This document shows positions 52,726-63,965 of a stretch of 64,000 nucleotides of DNA, piece after piece (positions within the stretch are counted from its first letter, which is position 1; each line of letters begins with the position of its first letter). Source of the stretch: Chamaea fasciata (Eukaryota; Chordata; Aves; Passeriformes; Sylviidae); NCBI GenBank assembly GCA_029207755.1, contig JARCOQ010000004.1:35971185-36035184 (forward strand), in the 5' to 3' direction. A program made the position numbers and the translations under genes. A model generated the notes under the pieces. It had not been told where the DNA came from. It worked only from the letters and a program-made list of their open reading frames with translations, and did no database searches.

Positions 52726-52731
52726 GACATT
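52726..52731. repeat. Target-site duplication, right copy (GACATT)
   Basis: Exact match to 52422-52427; marks the right edge of the LTR insertion. Confidence 0.85.
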
Positions 52732-55220
52732 CAAACACTACTTTTTTCACTAACTTTCAATTTTTATTTTTTTAATTAGAACTTAGTCTTCAGCAAATGT
52801 TTTAGCTGAAATGCTGCATGTTTTAGCTGCATGTGTTGCAAAGTCACAACAGATGACAGAAATTTTCAAATCCTACATATAATTATCCACTCCAAATTCA
52901 TGTGAGTCTATTAAAAAAGAAATCCATGCTCTCTTGTTATCAGCACTGACGCTTTGATAAGGTCAGCTGGTTTCATTCAAGAATGAGACCTCTCCTTAGA
53001 AGAAACACAAAAAGATCTAGGAAAATAATTCCCTACTTCAAATAATGTTGCATGAGAGATAAGCACAATTTTCATCCAGGCTATTTATCATTTTGGCTAG
53101 TTATTTTCATTTCATAAGTGACAGAAGTGACTAAATTAACTAGAGAACTGAACACCAGAAAAGGATGCAATTTTTACAATTATTTTTATTATATGGAGTC
53201 CTTACATTCAGTCTACCATAATTTCCTGCATTTAGAAATATAATTTATATGATCTGTACCTGAAGCTGACATGGTATCAGCATGTACCTATCAGTATTCT
53301 CTATTCAGTCATAACCAAATGATTCTAAATACTTTCAGTGGGGTGCGATTTCCATAAAATATTGCCTTATCTAACCAGATCCACAACCATTTCCCAGCAC
53401 AGGAATTACAGGATACCAAAAAAAAAAAAAAAATAGCAACACATAACTGAATTTGATTTAACACAACTGAATACAATCTATTCTCCAATTTGCATGAGAA
53501 AATCACTATAAATAGTATGTGTCCTAAACATGGAGTACACTTATCAGAATTTTAAGATGCACAAAAAAGGACAGTGGGTTTTACAGTAGCTGGAATCACT
53601 GAACTAAAGAGAATTATGAACTTAAAAATCACATTAAGGAAAAGCTCAAAGATGAGAACACAAAGTGCAATGTACAAATGTTATCTAATGATTATAGCTT
53701 TGTAAAATATTTTGTCATCCAACATTGGGATTTTTCCTGTCTTGTTTTTTAAAGGAGCATTCAAAAAGCAGAGATAAATAATCCAGTTTTAAGTATAACA
53801 ACCATTTCAGCAAACAGAGGTCTGATCTCTGTCATATTGGCACAGATCCTTGCACAAAATAAATAAAAATAACAAAACAGCAAAAAGAAATATAACTCTC
53901 CTCTACAACAAATAACCCTTAAACATTATCTGTTAAATTAGGTTAGTATCCCAGTTTGAAATACTCAGTCTGTCATGTTACTCAAGAGAGCAGCATCTCT
54001 AGGAAAGAACAAAAAAGCAAGTATGTAAGCACTGTACAAAAACTGAAGTAGCTACAGCTATTTGAGTTTCTTGGGAAACGTTTTGGAACCAGCACCAGAA
54101 GTTGCATACTACCATATACCTGTACTGTACTCAGTAATCCAGAGGTATTTTTGTTCTGTCTCCAAATCTTGATTCAAAATGAATAAAAAACTTTACGTTA
54201 GAAAAAGATAAGCTTCACTTTTACAGGACTAGGTTTCTTTTTCTCACAAAGTGTAGTCTAGTGTTTTGATAGTGAGGAAAACAAAAATAACTTAATGGCC
54301 TAATGTTTTTATATGTTTTCTTTCTTTGCTTTATTGAAAAAAAGCGCCAATTTTATCCTGAATATTTTAAAGACAGCTGCAAAAATTATTCATCAACTGC
54401 AAAAATTAATCATTTAGCAAAACATGTAACAGTAACAATGACAACACTGATATTTAGAGTAGAACGTTAGCTTAACTTGGCAAATATAACAGAAACAATC
54501 TTAAATAAGCTCTTCTAATGTTTACTACAGGAAGTTTCCTTTAGGAAGCAGACTGCACATGACTAATTACACCTGCAATGTTCCAGTGACAAAAACATAA
54601 CACAAACTGTCCACTGTCTCTCAAATAGATATAACAAAATAGTGTCAACAAAATATGAGTGTCTTCTATTGCCAAATCTGATAAGTAAATCTGAAATGAA
54701 TCAGTATCTAGTGTAAATCTGAAAAAGAATGTGCCTCTAATAAATTCAGTACAAGCCTAGTAAAAAAGATTGCTTGTTACCATGAATGCTCATGTTTACA
54801 TGATTTTTTTACATTTTACATGATTACAGCAGTCATTGAGCAATAATACAAATTTAATGAAATACAAAAGAAAACAGTCCAAACTGTAACAAATTTCTGC
54901 AATGTCTTCTGCTGCATCGCATCACCTGCTAAGGGCTGTTGTCATAGCATCTGCCATATTAAGCTACTTGGCAGTCCCAACACAACACAACAATGTGACA
55001 TGCAACTAAATTTTATTTTACTGCAAGACAGGAACTTGGTTCCACTAGGAAAAAGTTCCAAAAAAACCAAAAAAGTATTCCCATCACAAATATAATATTC
55101 ACTGATATAGAATACTGATTAAAAAATTAAAACATCACAGGTTCATAGGTCTTCATGCACAGGCACACACGTTCACATCCCACAGCACACACAACCTTGC
55201 ATCCTTGAACTTTCACTTAC
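52732..55220. other. FAM172A: FAM172A intron, proximal part downstream of the 64-codon exon
   Basis: This is the 5' end (in transcript sense) of the long intron that starts with GTAAGTGA at 55220. It contains an A-run at about 53418-53433 and a 20-bp imperfect tandem duplication at 54377-54416. I see nothing coding. Confidence 0.7.
54377..54416. repeat. Imperfect 20-bp tandem duplication
   Basis: CTGCAAAAATTATTCATCAA is followed directly by CTGCAAAAATTAATCATTTA. The first 12 bases are identical. Confidence 0.75.
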
Positions 55221-55412
55221 CTCAATAGCTCTCTTTATGTATGGTATCTGTGTCCCACTGTCCAGATCTTCATTAATTATGAGTCTCCTAGCCCACTGAC
55301 CAGCTCTGACAACACCATTACCATGAATTAGGACCAACAGCTTGTCAGGATTTACTAATGCATCTTCACTCATAAAGATAAAGCTCTTTGGTTCAGTCTC
55401 AATTGCATCAAC
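55221..55412 (-). CDS. FAM172A: FAM172A (ARB2A) internal coding exon, 64 codons, start of Arb2 domain
   Basis: On the minus strand the acceptor ends ...GGAATTGCAG just before 55412, and the exon ends at 55221 followed by the donor GTAAGTGA. The 192-nt exon is phase 0 at both ends with no stop. It begins [19 protein letters not shown] and ends IPYIKRAIE. The central part carries the [17 protein letters not shown] segment and then [14 protein letters not shown]. This is nearly identical to human FAM172A/ARB2A at about residues 126-189, where the Arb2 domain (an alpha/beta-hydrolase-like fold related to fission yeast Arb2) begins. The HG-x-G motif of the fold is present as HGNG (human HGSG). The next exon, expected to continue with the equivalent of EGYGVIVLNPNENY, was not seen anywhere below 55221, so the following intron exceeds 55 kb. 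An open frame runs a little past both splice sites and should not be taken as a separate gene. Confidence 0.95.
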
Positions 55413-58400
55413 CTGCAATTCCAGACAACACATATTTTAATGCATCAATAAAATTCCTTGAAACCTGTACTTATAGAGTTATCTACCAAATTTATATAAA
55501 AACATTCACCATTTAACAAACATTTCAATGCAGGTGTGCCCAGGACTAAAAAAAAAAAATAAAGCAAAATATGCAACATAACTTTGAAACATATAACATA
55601 CTACACTTTAGAACAGCAATCCAAGGGACATTTAAAATTAAGAAAAGGGCTAAAATATATGCTTAAGCTTTGAAAAATCAGTTGTTTACAAAAATTTACA
55701 GATAAGGAAGAAAGTCCGTAAATGAGCAATTGGAGGTGGCGAGAGAGAAAGGAGCAAGCAATTTCTCACCTCTGATATGCCTAAAGCAACAATAAATTCT
55801 TACACGATACAAAACCAAAATCCTGTAGAGTTCCAAATCAGCCATCTCGACATAAATACTTAATAAGCTACATAGGAACCAGTACTGTAAGTTTGTCTGT
55901 TACAAATTTGATAGGTCTAACAAAATACAGAAATCCAATCTGGTTCTAAATAATAGCTTCATTAAAAATCCTCCTGCACCAGGGTCAATGCTTAGATACT
56001 TCGTTGTAGGAAGAGACCAGCAATTAGGTTTAATATTCAGCAAACTGCAACCTAATAGCACATTTTGTCTTTAAGAAAGTTAAGCAGCACTTTTTGTTCA
56101 AGACAAAAGAACTGTCCTTATGTAAATACCATGAGGACAAAACAGATCCTCATGTCTACTCATTCTTCTCTTTCCAGCATATGAATACATAGGAAAGAAA
56201 GAACAAAACAGGCACATCTCCCCCTCCTACTGTACTCCACACCCACAGCCTAACTGTCCAGCTTCTAGGAACATTCTCTGCAACAGAGAAGAAAAATGGA
56301 TCACGTTATGACCCCATGTTGAGAAAGAAGGAATTGGCTATTTGGATTATGTTAGTTTTTCCTCATATATGGGTATGTATCCTTAACAACCCTTATAACA
56401 GAAAAATTTAATTCTGCATGCATCTTTAGACTTTTTTTAATATAAGTCCTACTGAACACTTTTTTTAATGAAGTCAATGAGGCTACTTGAACAAAACAAA
56501 TTTGTAAATGAAAGAATGGTTGTGTCTTTCTTCAATATTTGCCATAGCACTGAAGACTTTATTCCCCTGCTCCAAAATAAAGTAACAACTCATGTGCCTC
56601 AGAGTTTGCACAGGAAATGTACTCATTTTCTCTCACACTTTGTGCAAAAATAGAAAACATGGTAAAGAATATGTTCTGTTGAATAGACTGGGGCTACAGT
56701 CAGATCATGCTGCTGTTTCTGAAATAGCAGTATTGACACCTTAAAAGGTGAAACAGATTAGGTAAAAAGTCAGCCAACACTGAATGTCAGATAGTACTTG
56801 GCATAGTGTTACTGACTTCTGCCCACAAACTGAATATTTACAACACTATAATTAGGAAAAAACATCGTGAATTTGCTTTTCAGGCTACTGTGCAACTTAG
56901 CTGTAGGTTTTAGCATTCTTAAACTAAAATATTGTGTAATATATAGGAAATACCAGCACTTAGTAATCATTTGCACTAGAAGATACAGCTAGTTCACATA
57001 TCTGCAAAGAAGTTAATTTTAAACAGCTAAAAATATCTACCAAGATCATAAAAAATTACTTTTGATTCTTTTTCCCAAAATTAAACATATTTAGAGACCT
57101 TTGTCAAGTTAATTTACCTTCAAACAGTAGTAATTTATTAGGCCCAGCTTTCACTAAAGAATGCACGTAAAAGTCACTGCTATACACAACCTTACTTTAC
57201 TGACAGTTCAATGTAGAATACCATTTAATGCCGGACCCATTGAGGCCACATAAAATAATTTGCATTTATTAGCCACTTGTTCTTCTAGACTTATTCAAGG
57301 ACACTGATTTCTGATCACTTAAATCTAAACTGAATAAATACATGAAGATGCTTTTTAGATTAATTTAACAATTTGATTCAACACTGTTGTTTACAGGTGA
57401 GAACAATCTTCCAGTAATCTATAGCTAGGCATGCCAAATCTATCTAAATTACAATGATAATTTACTGTTTAAAATGACCGTTTAATTTTCTTTTTCTTGG
57501 ACTTTTTTCCCAATGCACAATAATTCCTTAAAATTTATGAATGTAGGCAGCTATGGATCTCTACAATATGCAGATCTCTACATGTATTATGAGATTCTTT
57601 ATGTTTTCAGTGAATTTTTTTTCCATATGATTTCTGTCTCAAATGAGTCTTCACCTAATACAGTAGTATCAGTCTATAAAGTATTTCATCAGCACACTTT
57701 AAATTTTGCACAGCTGCTATCAATATATAGAGTAAAATCAAACTACACTTGAAATCTAATCTCATTGTCACCTACGCTACCACATCAACAATTAGCCGTT
57801 ACTAACCCAAGATGTATGAGACATGACTAGGTTACAGGAGTCTTTCACTTTATATATTAGAGGTTTATAAGACTGAATGTTGAAAAGGGAAAAAAATCCA
57901 CTAGTATTTTTCTTATTTCAGTTAAGAAACATGACAAAAATTATGAGCCTTGAGCCTACAAAGTAGGTATAAACTGTAACTGGAGCAAAGAACGTGGCAA
58001 ATAAGTAGAACTGAAACTGAAAAGACTCAAAAAAGATTGTGAGAATTGTGAGCAGCTGGTGGAGAGAAAAATCTGCTCATTTGCTTTGCAAGATGAAAAG
58101 TCATCTTCTATGTGTTTCAACATAAACCTCACTAACTCACTTTGGTTAATGTCTTCACAGTATTGAGAATCCTGATTTAGAATTTTTCGATCAAAAATAT
58201 AAAATCAACAACTGCTGATCAATATTACAAGCAGCTAATCAACATTTGACTATTACCACAAATAACAAACATAAAATCTGTGAAAATTTTACAAACAAAT
58301 ATGACCTTCACTTAGGTAACAAAACTGGCAAAAGGAATGTGCATTGGAGATAATAGACCATTGTTTCTCAAAGAAAAATGATTCTTGGGTGAACTTTTAC

Positions 58401-58482
58401 CTATTGAAGTGAAAGAGGAAAGCACTGATAACTGAGAAGATTCTGCAAGGTGAGACATTTCAGCACCATTGTCAATTAAATA

Positions 58483-58777
58483 TGTGTCTTGGTTTCAGCC
58501 AGGATAGAGGTAATTTCTTCTCAGTAGCTGATAAAGTGCAGTGTTTTGGCTTCAGAACAAGAATGGTATTAATAACACACTGATATTTTAGTTTTTTGCT
58601 AAGTTGTGTTTATCCAAAGTCAAGGACTTCCCTTTCCTTTTCTCACACTCTGCCAGCGAGAAGGTATACAAAATAAACTTGGAGGGAACATGGCTGGGAC
58701 AAGTGCCCTGAACTGGCAAAGGAAAATTCCACACGCCAGAACACCATGCCCAGGATATGAACTGGGGAGCGTGCCCA
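58483..58777 (+). mobile_element. Avian endogenous retrovirus LTR fragment (5' part of LTR)
   Basis: The block begins TGTGTCTTGGTTTCAGCCAG and continues GATAGAGGTAATTTCTTCTC, AATAACACACTGATATTTTA and CAAGGACTTCCC, then a GCCAGCGAGAAGG segment. From memory this matches the U3 start of a very abundant bird LTR family (ERVL/ERVK group; I cannot fix the name). The position where those LTRs carry their TATA box reads AGGATATGAAC (about 58752-58762), so the box is damaged. Similarity ends at about 58777, so the R-U5 part is missing. No duplication is visible. An 88-codon frame at 58606-58872 overlaps it and is not a gene. Confidence 0.75.
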
Positions 58778-59326
58778 ATTCTAACAAGCTTCTCATATTT
58801 GGTTTCTGTGAACTCCCTGTGAAGTTATATGTAACTTTCCAACATTTATACTGTCTTCTATTCTCATCCTAAAAGCTGTTTCATTACTTTTATTAGTCTC
58901 CTTTACTAGTTTAAACTAGAGAGTTTTGTGTCCTTATTTGGGAATCTGTCAGAGGTGATTTAAACCTAGCTTTTACATGGCTTTAATTTTTCAACTTCTA
59001 GATATATTTTTTCAATTTTTCACTTTTGTATATGTCTTCCTAACCTATTTTTGACTGTGGTGAGGCCTGGATACACATAACAGCCATTCCTGAAAAACAG
59101 CATTTGTACCTCATGTGAATTTATCCACCATGTTCACAACTGACACCTGCATATTTTGTGCTTTCTTACTTTACTCCAGAATGCAATTAAATTATGACAT
59201 TTCACAGAAGTTGAAAGTAATACATTTGAGAATAGCTTAAATCTATTCCTGAACAACTGCATCCATGCTCACTACACAATTTCTAAATACAAGCAAACAG
59301 AGATTAATCCAAAAATGCAAACTAAC

Positions 59327-59635
59327 CAGGGCCATTCCTCTTCCAAGCCTAGAAACCCAAAACTTAGAGCCAGGCAGATGAATCACCATAGGTGTGACAT
59401 CGGTGATGGAGGTGCTGTAATACTTATCCCAAGTTTCTTCACCTTCATGTTTTGGAGCTAATTGATTAGCCTTAGCACTGCACTACTTATATGCATATTC
59501 TTCATAATCTTTTCTAGGAATCAAAGAAAATCTGGGTATTTTGAAGTTTATAAACGACAGCTTCACGGCTTCACAGACAAGCGTGACACAGCCTGAGAAG
59601 TCTTTTGATACATTATCTTTCTGGAAGTACTTCTT
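59327..59635 (-). pseudogene. Decayed coding-like stretch (103 codons, one stop), family not identified
   Basis: On the minus strand, codons from 59635 down to 59327 read open except for one TAG at 59485-59483. The product has a natural protein-like composition. Recognisable pieces are SKDFSGCVTLVCEAVKLSF, IPRKDYEEYAYK (then the stop), AKANQLAPKHEGEETWDKYY and TPMVIHLPGSKFWVSRLGRG. The frame ends at CTG followed by GTTAGT, which could pass as a weak donor. I do not recognise the family. It could be a processed pseudogene, a decayed exon or chance. It is not part of the FAM172A coding sequence, whose flanking exons already join in frame without it. Confidence 0.4.
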
Positions 59636-59949
59636 GGACCAAAACTTCACCAAGAAAGAAAATTAGCCAAAAAAGCTGGAGATCATAATTATCACTGCAC
59701 CAGGTAGACTGCCATGATGAACCTAATCCTCTATCTGTCAACAGAGAAAAATCTGAAATGGGGAAATGCTTTCTCAGTCTCAGTTCTCATGGCATTGGTA
59801 CAAGCGCCAGGCTGCATGTACTGCCCTTCAACTTCTCTGTGAACCTCATAGCTCAGCTCCTTCTGCCATGACCACGAGACACTGAAAAAGCCCATGAAAT
59901 TGTAAGCAGTTTGGGCAGCATAGTGGCGTGTTTTGAAGTTTTCCCAGTT

Positions 59950-60471
59950 TTATATATATATATGGATGTCTTTTACTGCTTTAGAATGGTTTTTCCCATA
60001 TGTCCATGTATTGTGCCATTGCCCCAGTTATTTATCAATCCATCATTGTTATGTGACACCTGGGTGCTGCCCGTCATTTTGAAGCCTCACCCTGACCACT
60101 AGAAAGTTCTGGTGAGGACTTTGAGTGATTTGTGTGGTCCAGTTTCCCCTTCTCCCTTTGTTTCATGATTTGTTCTATGGTTTGCCATTTAGGTTCAGGG
60201 TCACCACCTTCCCATTCTGGATTGGTTCCAAGTTGTATCCTCCCCACTCTGCCACCCCCAGATTTAAGGTGAAAACCCCTGGGAGTACAGCGGGCTTTGG
60301 CAGGCTGACTTCTGGGTGGAAGGAAGCTGTGCTGATTCAATAAAACCCAGTTGAAGTTACCCTCCAGAGTCCCATCCCTTAACTTCTCGCATGGTTCACG
60401 CTTCTGCTGAGGCAAGGACTCAAAGGATTGGAACTGTATTCCCAAATACAGAACTGTACCTTTCTGTGACA
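59950..60471 (+). mobile_element. LTR-like block (possible class I ERV LTR), boundaries uncertain
   Basis: A GC-richer block in an AT-rich intron shows LTR-type signals in order: an inverted CCAAT box (ATTGG at 60221-60225), a TATA-like GATTTAAGG at about 60261-60269, and AATAAA at 60339-60344. A possible CA end at 60470-60471 is followed by CGGTGCCAGAGC, which resembles a mutated primer-binding site. A spacing of about 75 nt between the TATA-like box and AATAAA would suit an LTR with the signal inside R. The left edge is not defined and I see no target duplication. The 132-codon minus-strand frame at 60074-60472 spans it and has no recognisable domain. It could instead be another old repeat. 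Confidence 0.35.
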
Positions 60472-61338
60472 TCGGTGCCAGAGCTGGCCAGGAAGCATGG
60501 GCGAAAGCCCCTGGAGAGGCACCGCACCATCGCAGGGCAGTGAAGCAACACTCAGGGAATGGAAATGTGAATAGTGAAATGTTACAGGACTGTTAAGGCA
60601 AAAGACCTTTTCCTTCCATAGCATAAACAGGTTTTCCTTGACTGATTATGAAGGTTTATCTGGGATCAACAACAATTCAAAAGATTTCAAAGAGCATAGG
60701 AATTCTTCATAATGATGGAAAATCTACACAGTGCTGTCACACTCCAATCTCCCCCGCACTCTCCAGTACAGAATATAAAAATACCTGAACATCATCATCA
60801 TTTCACATCACATGTATTTATAAACACTCTGATATGTGGGAGAGCATATCATCTTTTCAAAGGGTTGATAAAATATTTTCACTAAGGAACATAAGTACTT
60901 TATATTACATACATATTATAAATTACTGAAAAAGCATTTTTTAAAAAATGACTTTGAGTAGTTTACTGATACTCAATGTGAGTGTAGCCCACCACTTGCG
61001 AAGACATTTCTGTTTTTTGCATCCAACTGTAGACACCTTAAAATATCCACAAATACTTTTCAGAAAGCTTATGGCTCTCCAATTAAAAGCACCACATTTT
61101 GAAAATTCTGGTATCTGTTAAGGTAAGGAAGGCTCAGTTGGAGAAATCAAACACATGTGAAGTGAGGTGGAGCCACACCTCCAGATGCATACACATGCAA
61201 AATGCAAAGGCAGTGTCCCGAGACAATGCCCTGCACAGAGCCCTCACACACCTTGTCTTTATCTTAACATGGTATCACAGGCTATGCTGGGTACAGATTC
61301 AAAGAAACAATGCCGCTGGAAAAATAAATTGTACTTAC

Positions 61339-61404
61339 TGGAAGAGTTACTCTCTTCAAGTGACATTCCTTCTGCAGTAGTTCATAAATATATTTAGTAA
61401 TGAT
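61339..61404 (-). CDS. FAM172A: FAM172A (ARB2A) internal coding exon, 22 codons
   Basis: Read on the minus strand, a pyrimidine-rich tract and CAG acceptor precede position 61404. The exon ends at 61339, before a consensus GTAAGTAC donor. It is 66 nt, phase 0 at both ends, and encodes IITKYIYELLQKECHLKRVT plus LP. This aligns with the segment of human FAM172A/ARB2A just before the Arb2 domain (about residues 104-125 from my recollection of a 416-residue protein), with conservative changes such as E to Q and D to E. It joins in frame to the exon at 55412-55221. The encoded part is probably the helical lead-in to the hydrolase-like fold. From the literature, ARB2A is a nuclear/ER protein linked to Argonaute-2 and chromatin-coupled alternative splicing; nothing in this exon shows that directly. 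The preceding exon, ending in the equivalent of the EALGE motif, was not found and probably lies beyond 64000. Confidence 0.93.
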
Positions 61405-61724
61405 CTGAAAGGAAAGAAAAAATATAAATGCCACCGGATACTAAAACACTTACAATAATGACATATGCAGGCAGACAAAGGCTAATTGGTTAAACTTCTA
61501 AGCACTTGTATATGTTTAGCCAATTCTCTGAATCCTTTACTATATAACTAATTATAGAATTTGGAGCTGTACACTAAAAATTCTCTCGGTTCCACAGAAA
61601 AATAAAAACTTTCTGCCAGTACAATGGAACTGTAATTGTACCTGTGAATCCCATCATGCACTGTAGTGTGAATAATTAGGTGAATAACAACCTCAAAACT
61701 AAGGTTTATAACCAACTAATATAT

Positions 61725-61743
61725 GGGGGGGGGGGGGGGGGGG
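61725..61743 (+). repeat. G19 homopolymer
   Basis: Nineteen consecutive G, about 320 nt upstream of the FAM172A 22-codon exon in transcript sense. The transcript would carry the C-run. Confidence 0.95.
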
Positions 61744-62059
61744 TAGAAGAAAGACTGTCTTTGTAAAGAAACAATTTTAAAGCATTTTGTCTACTAGCAG
61801 ATTTGTGGAATTCTCTTCCCTCCAGGTTCACTTCATGATTTACATGAGAACAGATCTGTAGCCACCCTCAACTAAGTCACCTTGCCATTTCTACTCACTG
61901 AACAGTGGAGGTATGGGTCAAAGATTGCTAAATAGAAGAAAACCCTATACAGATTGCCCACTATGGAGGAGTTTATGTCTCTTTTCTCCTCTTTTATTCC
62001 ATTCTCAGGAATAAAATTGAAATTTCAGTCCTGAAACCAAAGGCAGCATTTCAGAAAGC

Positions 62060-62235
62060 AACAAAATGAAAAAAGAAAAAAACCAAAGCCCAAACAAAAC
62101 ATAAAAAAGCCCCATAAATAAATACCCCCTAAACAAAGAGAAACAACATTAAAAAACCCAAACAAAAACACAAAACCAAAACAAACCAAAACCCACTCAA
62201 AAACAAAAAAATAAGACAAAACCCACAAAAATCAA
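62060..62235 (+). repeat. A/C-rich low-complexity block
   Basis: About 175 nt made almost only of A and C on the plus strand, with recurring AAAAC, CAAAA and AACCC words. A minus-strand frame at 62025-62228 rich in F, G, W and C is a product of this composition and not a gene. Confidence 0.85.
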
Positions 62236-62496
62236 CCTCGTTGTAACAAAAGACTTGCCCTCTCTAACATAACAAGGTTGTTCACATTTCAAAGTCTTGC
62301 CTGCTATCTAGGGACTTTTTTTTTTCTGCCTTTTACATATTCTAAGTATGGAGATTCATATGTAAGAACTTCCTAACAAAAATTAATTCAGGAATTAAAC
62401 TGAGGGACAAACAGGCACTTTGTCCATTTGAGACTGCAAAAATAGTTTGGAAGTTACTGCCTGGATTTCAATGGCTACAAGATTTTGAAAAAAAAC

Positions 62497-62515
62497 CAAA
62501 CAAACAAACAAAACA

Positions 62516-62546
<31 letters not shown>
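62497..62546 (+). repeat. (CAAA)n-(AC)n-A18 compound simple repeat
   Basis: About four CAAA units, about eight AC units and then a run of about 18 A, all contiguous. Confidence 0.9.
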
Positions 62547-63923
62547 GCAAACACAAAAAGCAAATTAAAAAGGCAAAATAAAGGACTAAAAAAAAAACAG
62601 TATTTAAATTCCAGAGAGGACAAGATCTAAGTCTCAGAATATTAATCCAAGAATAACTGGGTACAAACCCAGACAGTATTCTTTAGACCAACACCTCAAG
62701 GCCACAATTACATCCATCTGAACTCACAGTATATTAAGCCCCAACAGAAACATAGCTGTAGCAAAGGTCTCAAGTGATGGCATCTTAACTACACACTATG
62801 ATCCCAGCAAGTAGGAGCCAGAGTGTCATTAGTTTCAAATTTAATTTTTCAAATGCACAATTACAAAAAGAAGTTTCAATGAAGTCCAAAAGTTTTTATT
62901 ATGTGAGGAAACACAATATGCAAATATTTGGAACACATATGAACAAACTGGAGGTGCCAATGAGAGCTAATTAAAAATGTTGGTATATGCCTCTCCTTTC
63001 TAAAACCCCAAATATTTATTAGGATTATAAGAATTCTTTCCAATCCTGTCCAAATATATTTATGAATAGAATTATGTTCAAAAAAACTTTATGGTTTACA
63101 GAAAATCAGCCTTTCTGAACATTATTATCTACACAGAAACTGAATTTGAAGAAGGAATTCAGCTGCAAGCGATGAGTTGATTTAAGACATGTTTATCCCC
63201 AAAGCAGTATGCTAGGAACATGCATACAGTGTAATTTTACCTTCAGGGACAAAGTTTTTATGGTTCACCGAAATCGACTGCAGTGTGACAACAACAAGTA
63301 AAGCAGTTAACTTCCTGCAGTCTCAAATGCTAATGTTGTAAAGACATTAAAGTGAGTAAAATGATAATATGGCGTACAACATAGAAATTTTGTTTTTAAC
63401 TCTCAATTCATGCATCTACTCACTGCTAAAATCATTAAAAGAATACTTCGAAGAGAAAAAAATTGCTACACAGAAAATATATTTTAGACACCACTTGCGA
63501 AAGTCTACCCTTTTTTGCAGCTGTTTGTATCTATTTCTTTTATTCTTTCTCATTTATTTAGACTATGTGTCCACAGAGCAGAAATAAACCTTTACTCATT
63601 TTTTCCACAGCCCATGTCAATAGGGTTCTCATTCTGACTCTTTACGCACTACTCTAATACAATAAAGAGCAACACAGCCTTAAAAATGAGAGTCTTGAAT
63701 CAGTAGAACACTGATGTGGCAAAGACTTAACATATTGAATGCTTTCAATAAAAGCAAACATAAAGATACAGTAGGTGGAGGTTCACACGCAAAGTCTGAG
63801 GTTATCATCCTTAGACAGCTCAGCACCTGGATGGCCTGCATTGCCCAGAGAGATTTCAGGAAAATGTCATTAAAAAATCCCTCAAACAAAACAACCCTAA
63901 AATTGCCCCAGTCTCTATATATT

Positions 63924-63965
63924 TGTGTGTGTGTCTGTGTGTGTGTGCGTGCATGTATATACATA
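63924..63965 (+). repeat. (TG)n microsatellite, interrupted
   Basis: TG units broken by CTG and CG steps, ending in GTATATACATATG. Frames on both strands here are repeat translations. Confidence 0.9.

Larger units (their letters stand above)
55413..61338 (-). other. FAM172A: Intron between the two FAM172A exons (5,926 nt)
   Basis: The intron is bounded by GTAAGTAC (read from 61338) and TTGCAG (ending at 55413), so it is a standard GT-AG intron in phase 0. It contains an avian LTR fragment (58483-58777), an LTR-like block (about 59950-60471) and a decayed coding-like stretch (59327-59635), each listed separately. The remainder is AT-rich and shows no further exon, RNA gene or conserved motif that I can name. 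Confidence 0.9.

Noticed and set aside
60074..60472. 132-codon minus-strand frame
   Set aside because: No recognisable domain; it coincides with a GC-richer LTR-like block and runs antisense to the LTR signals.
62025..62228. 67-codon minus-strand frame rich in F, G, W and C
   Set aside because: It is a translation of an A/C-rich low-complexity block.
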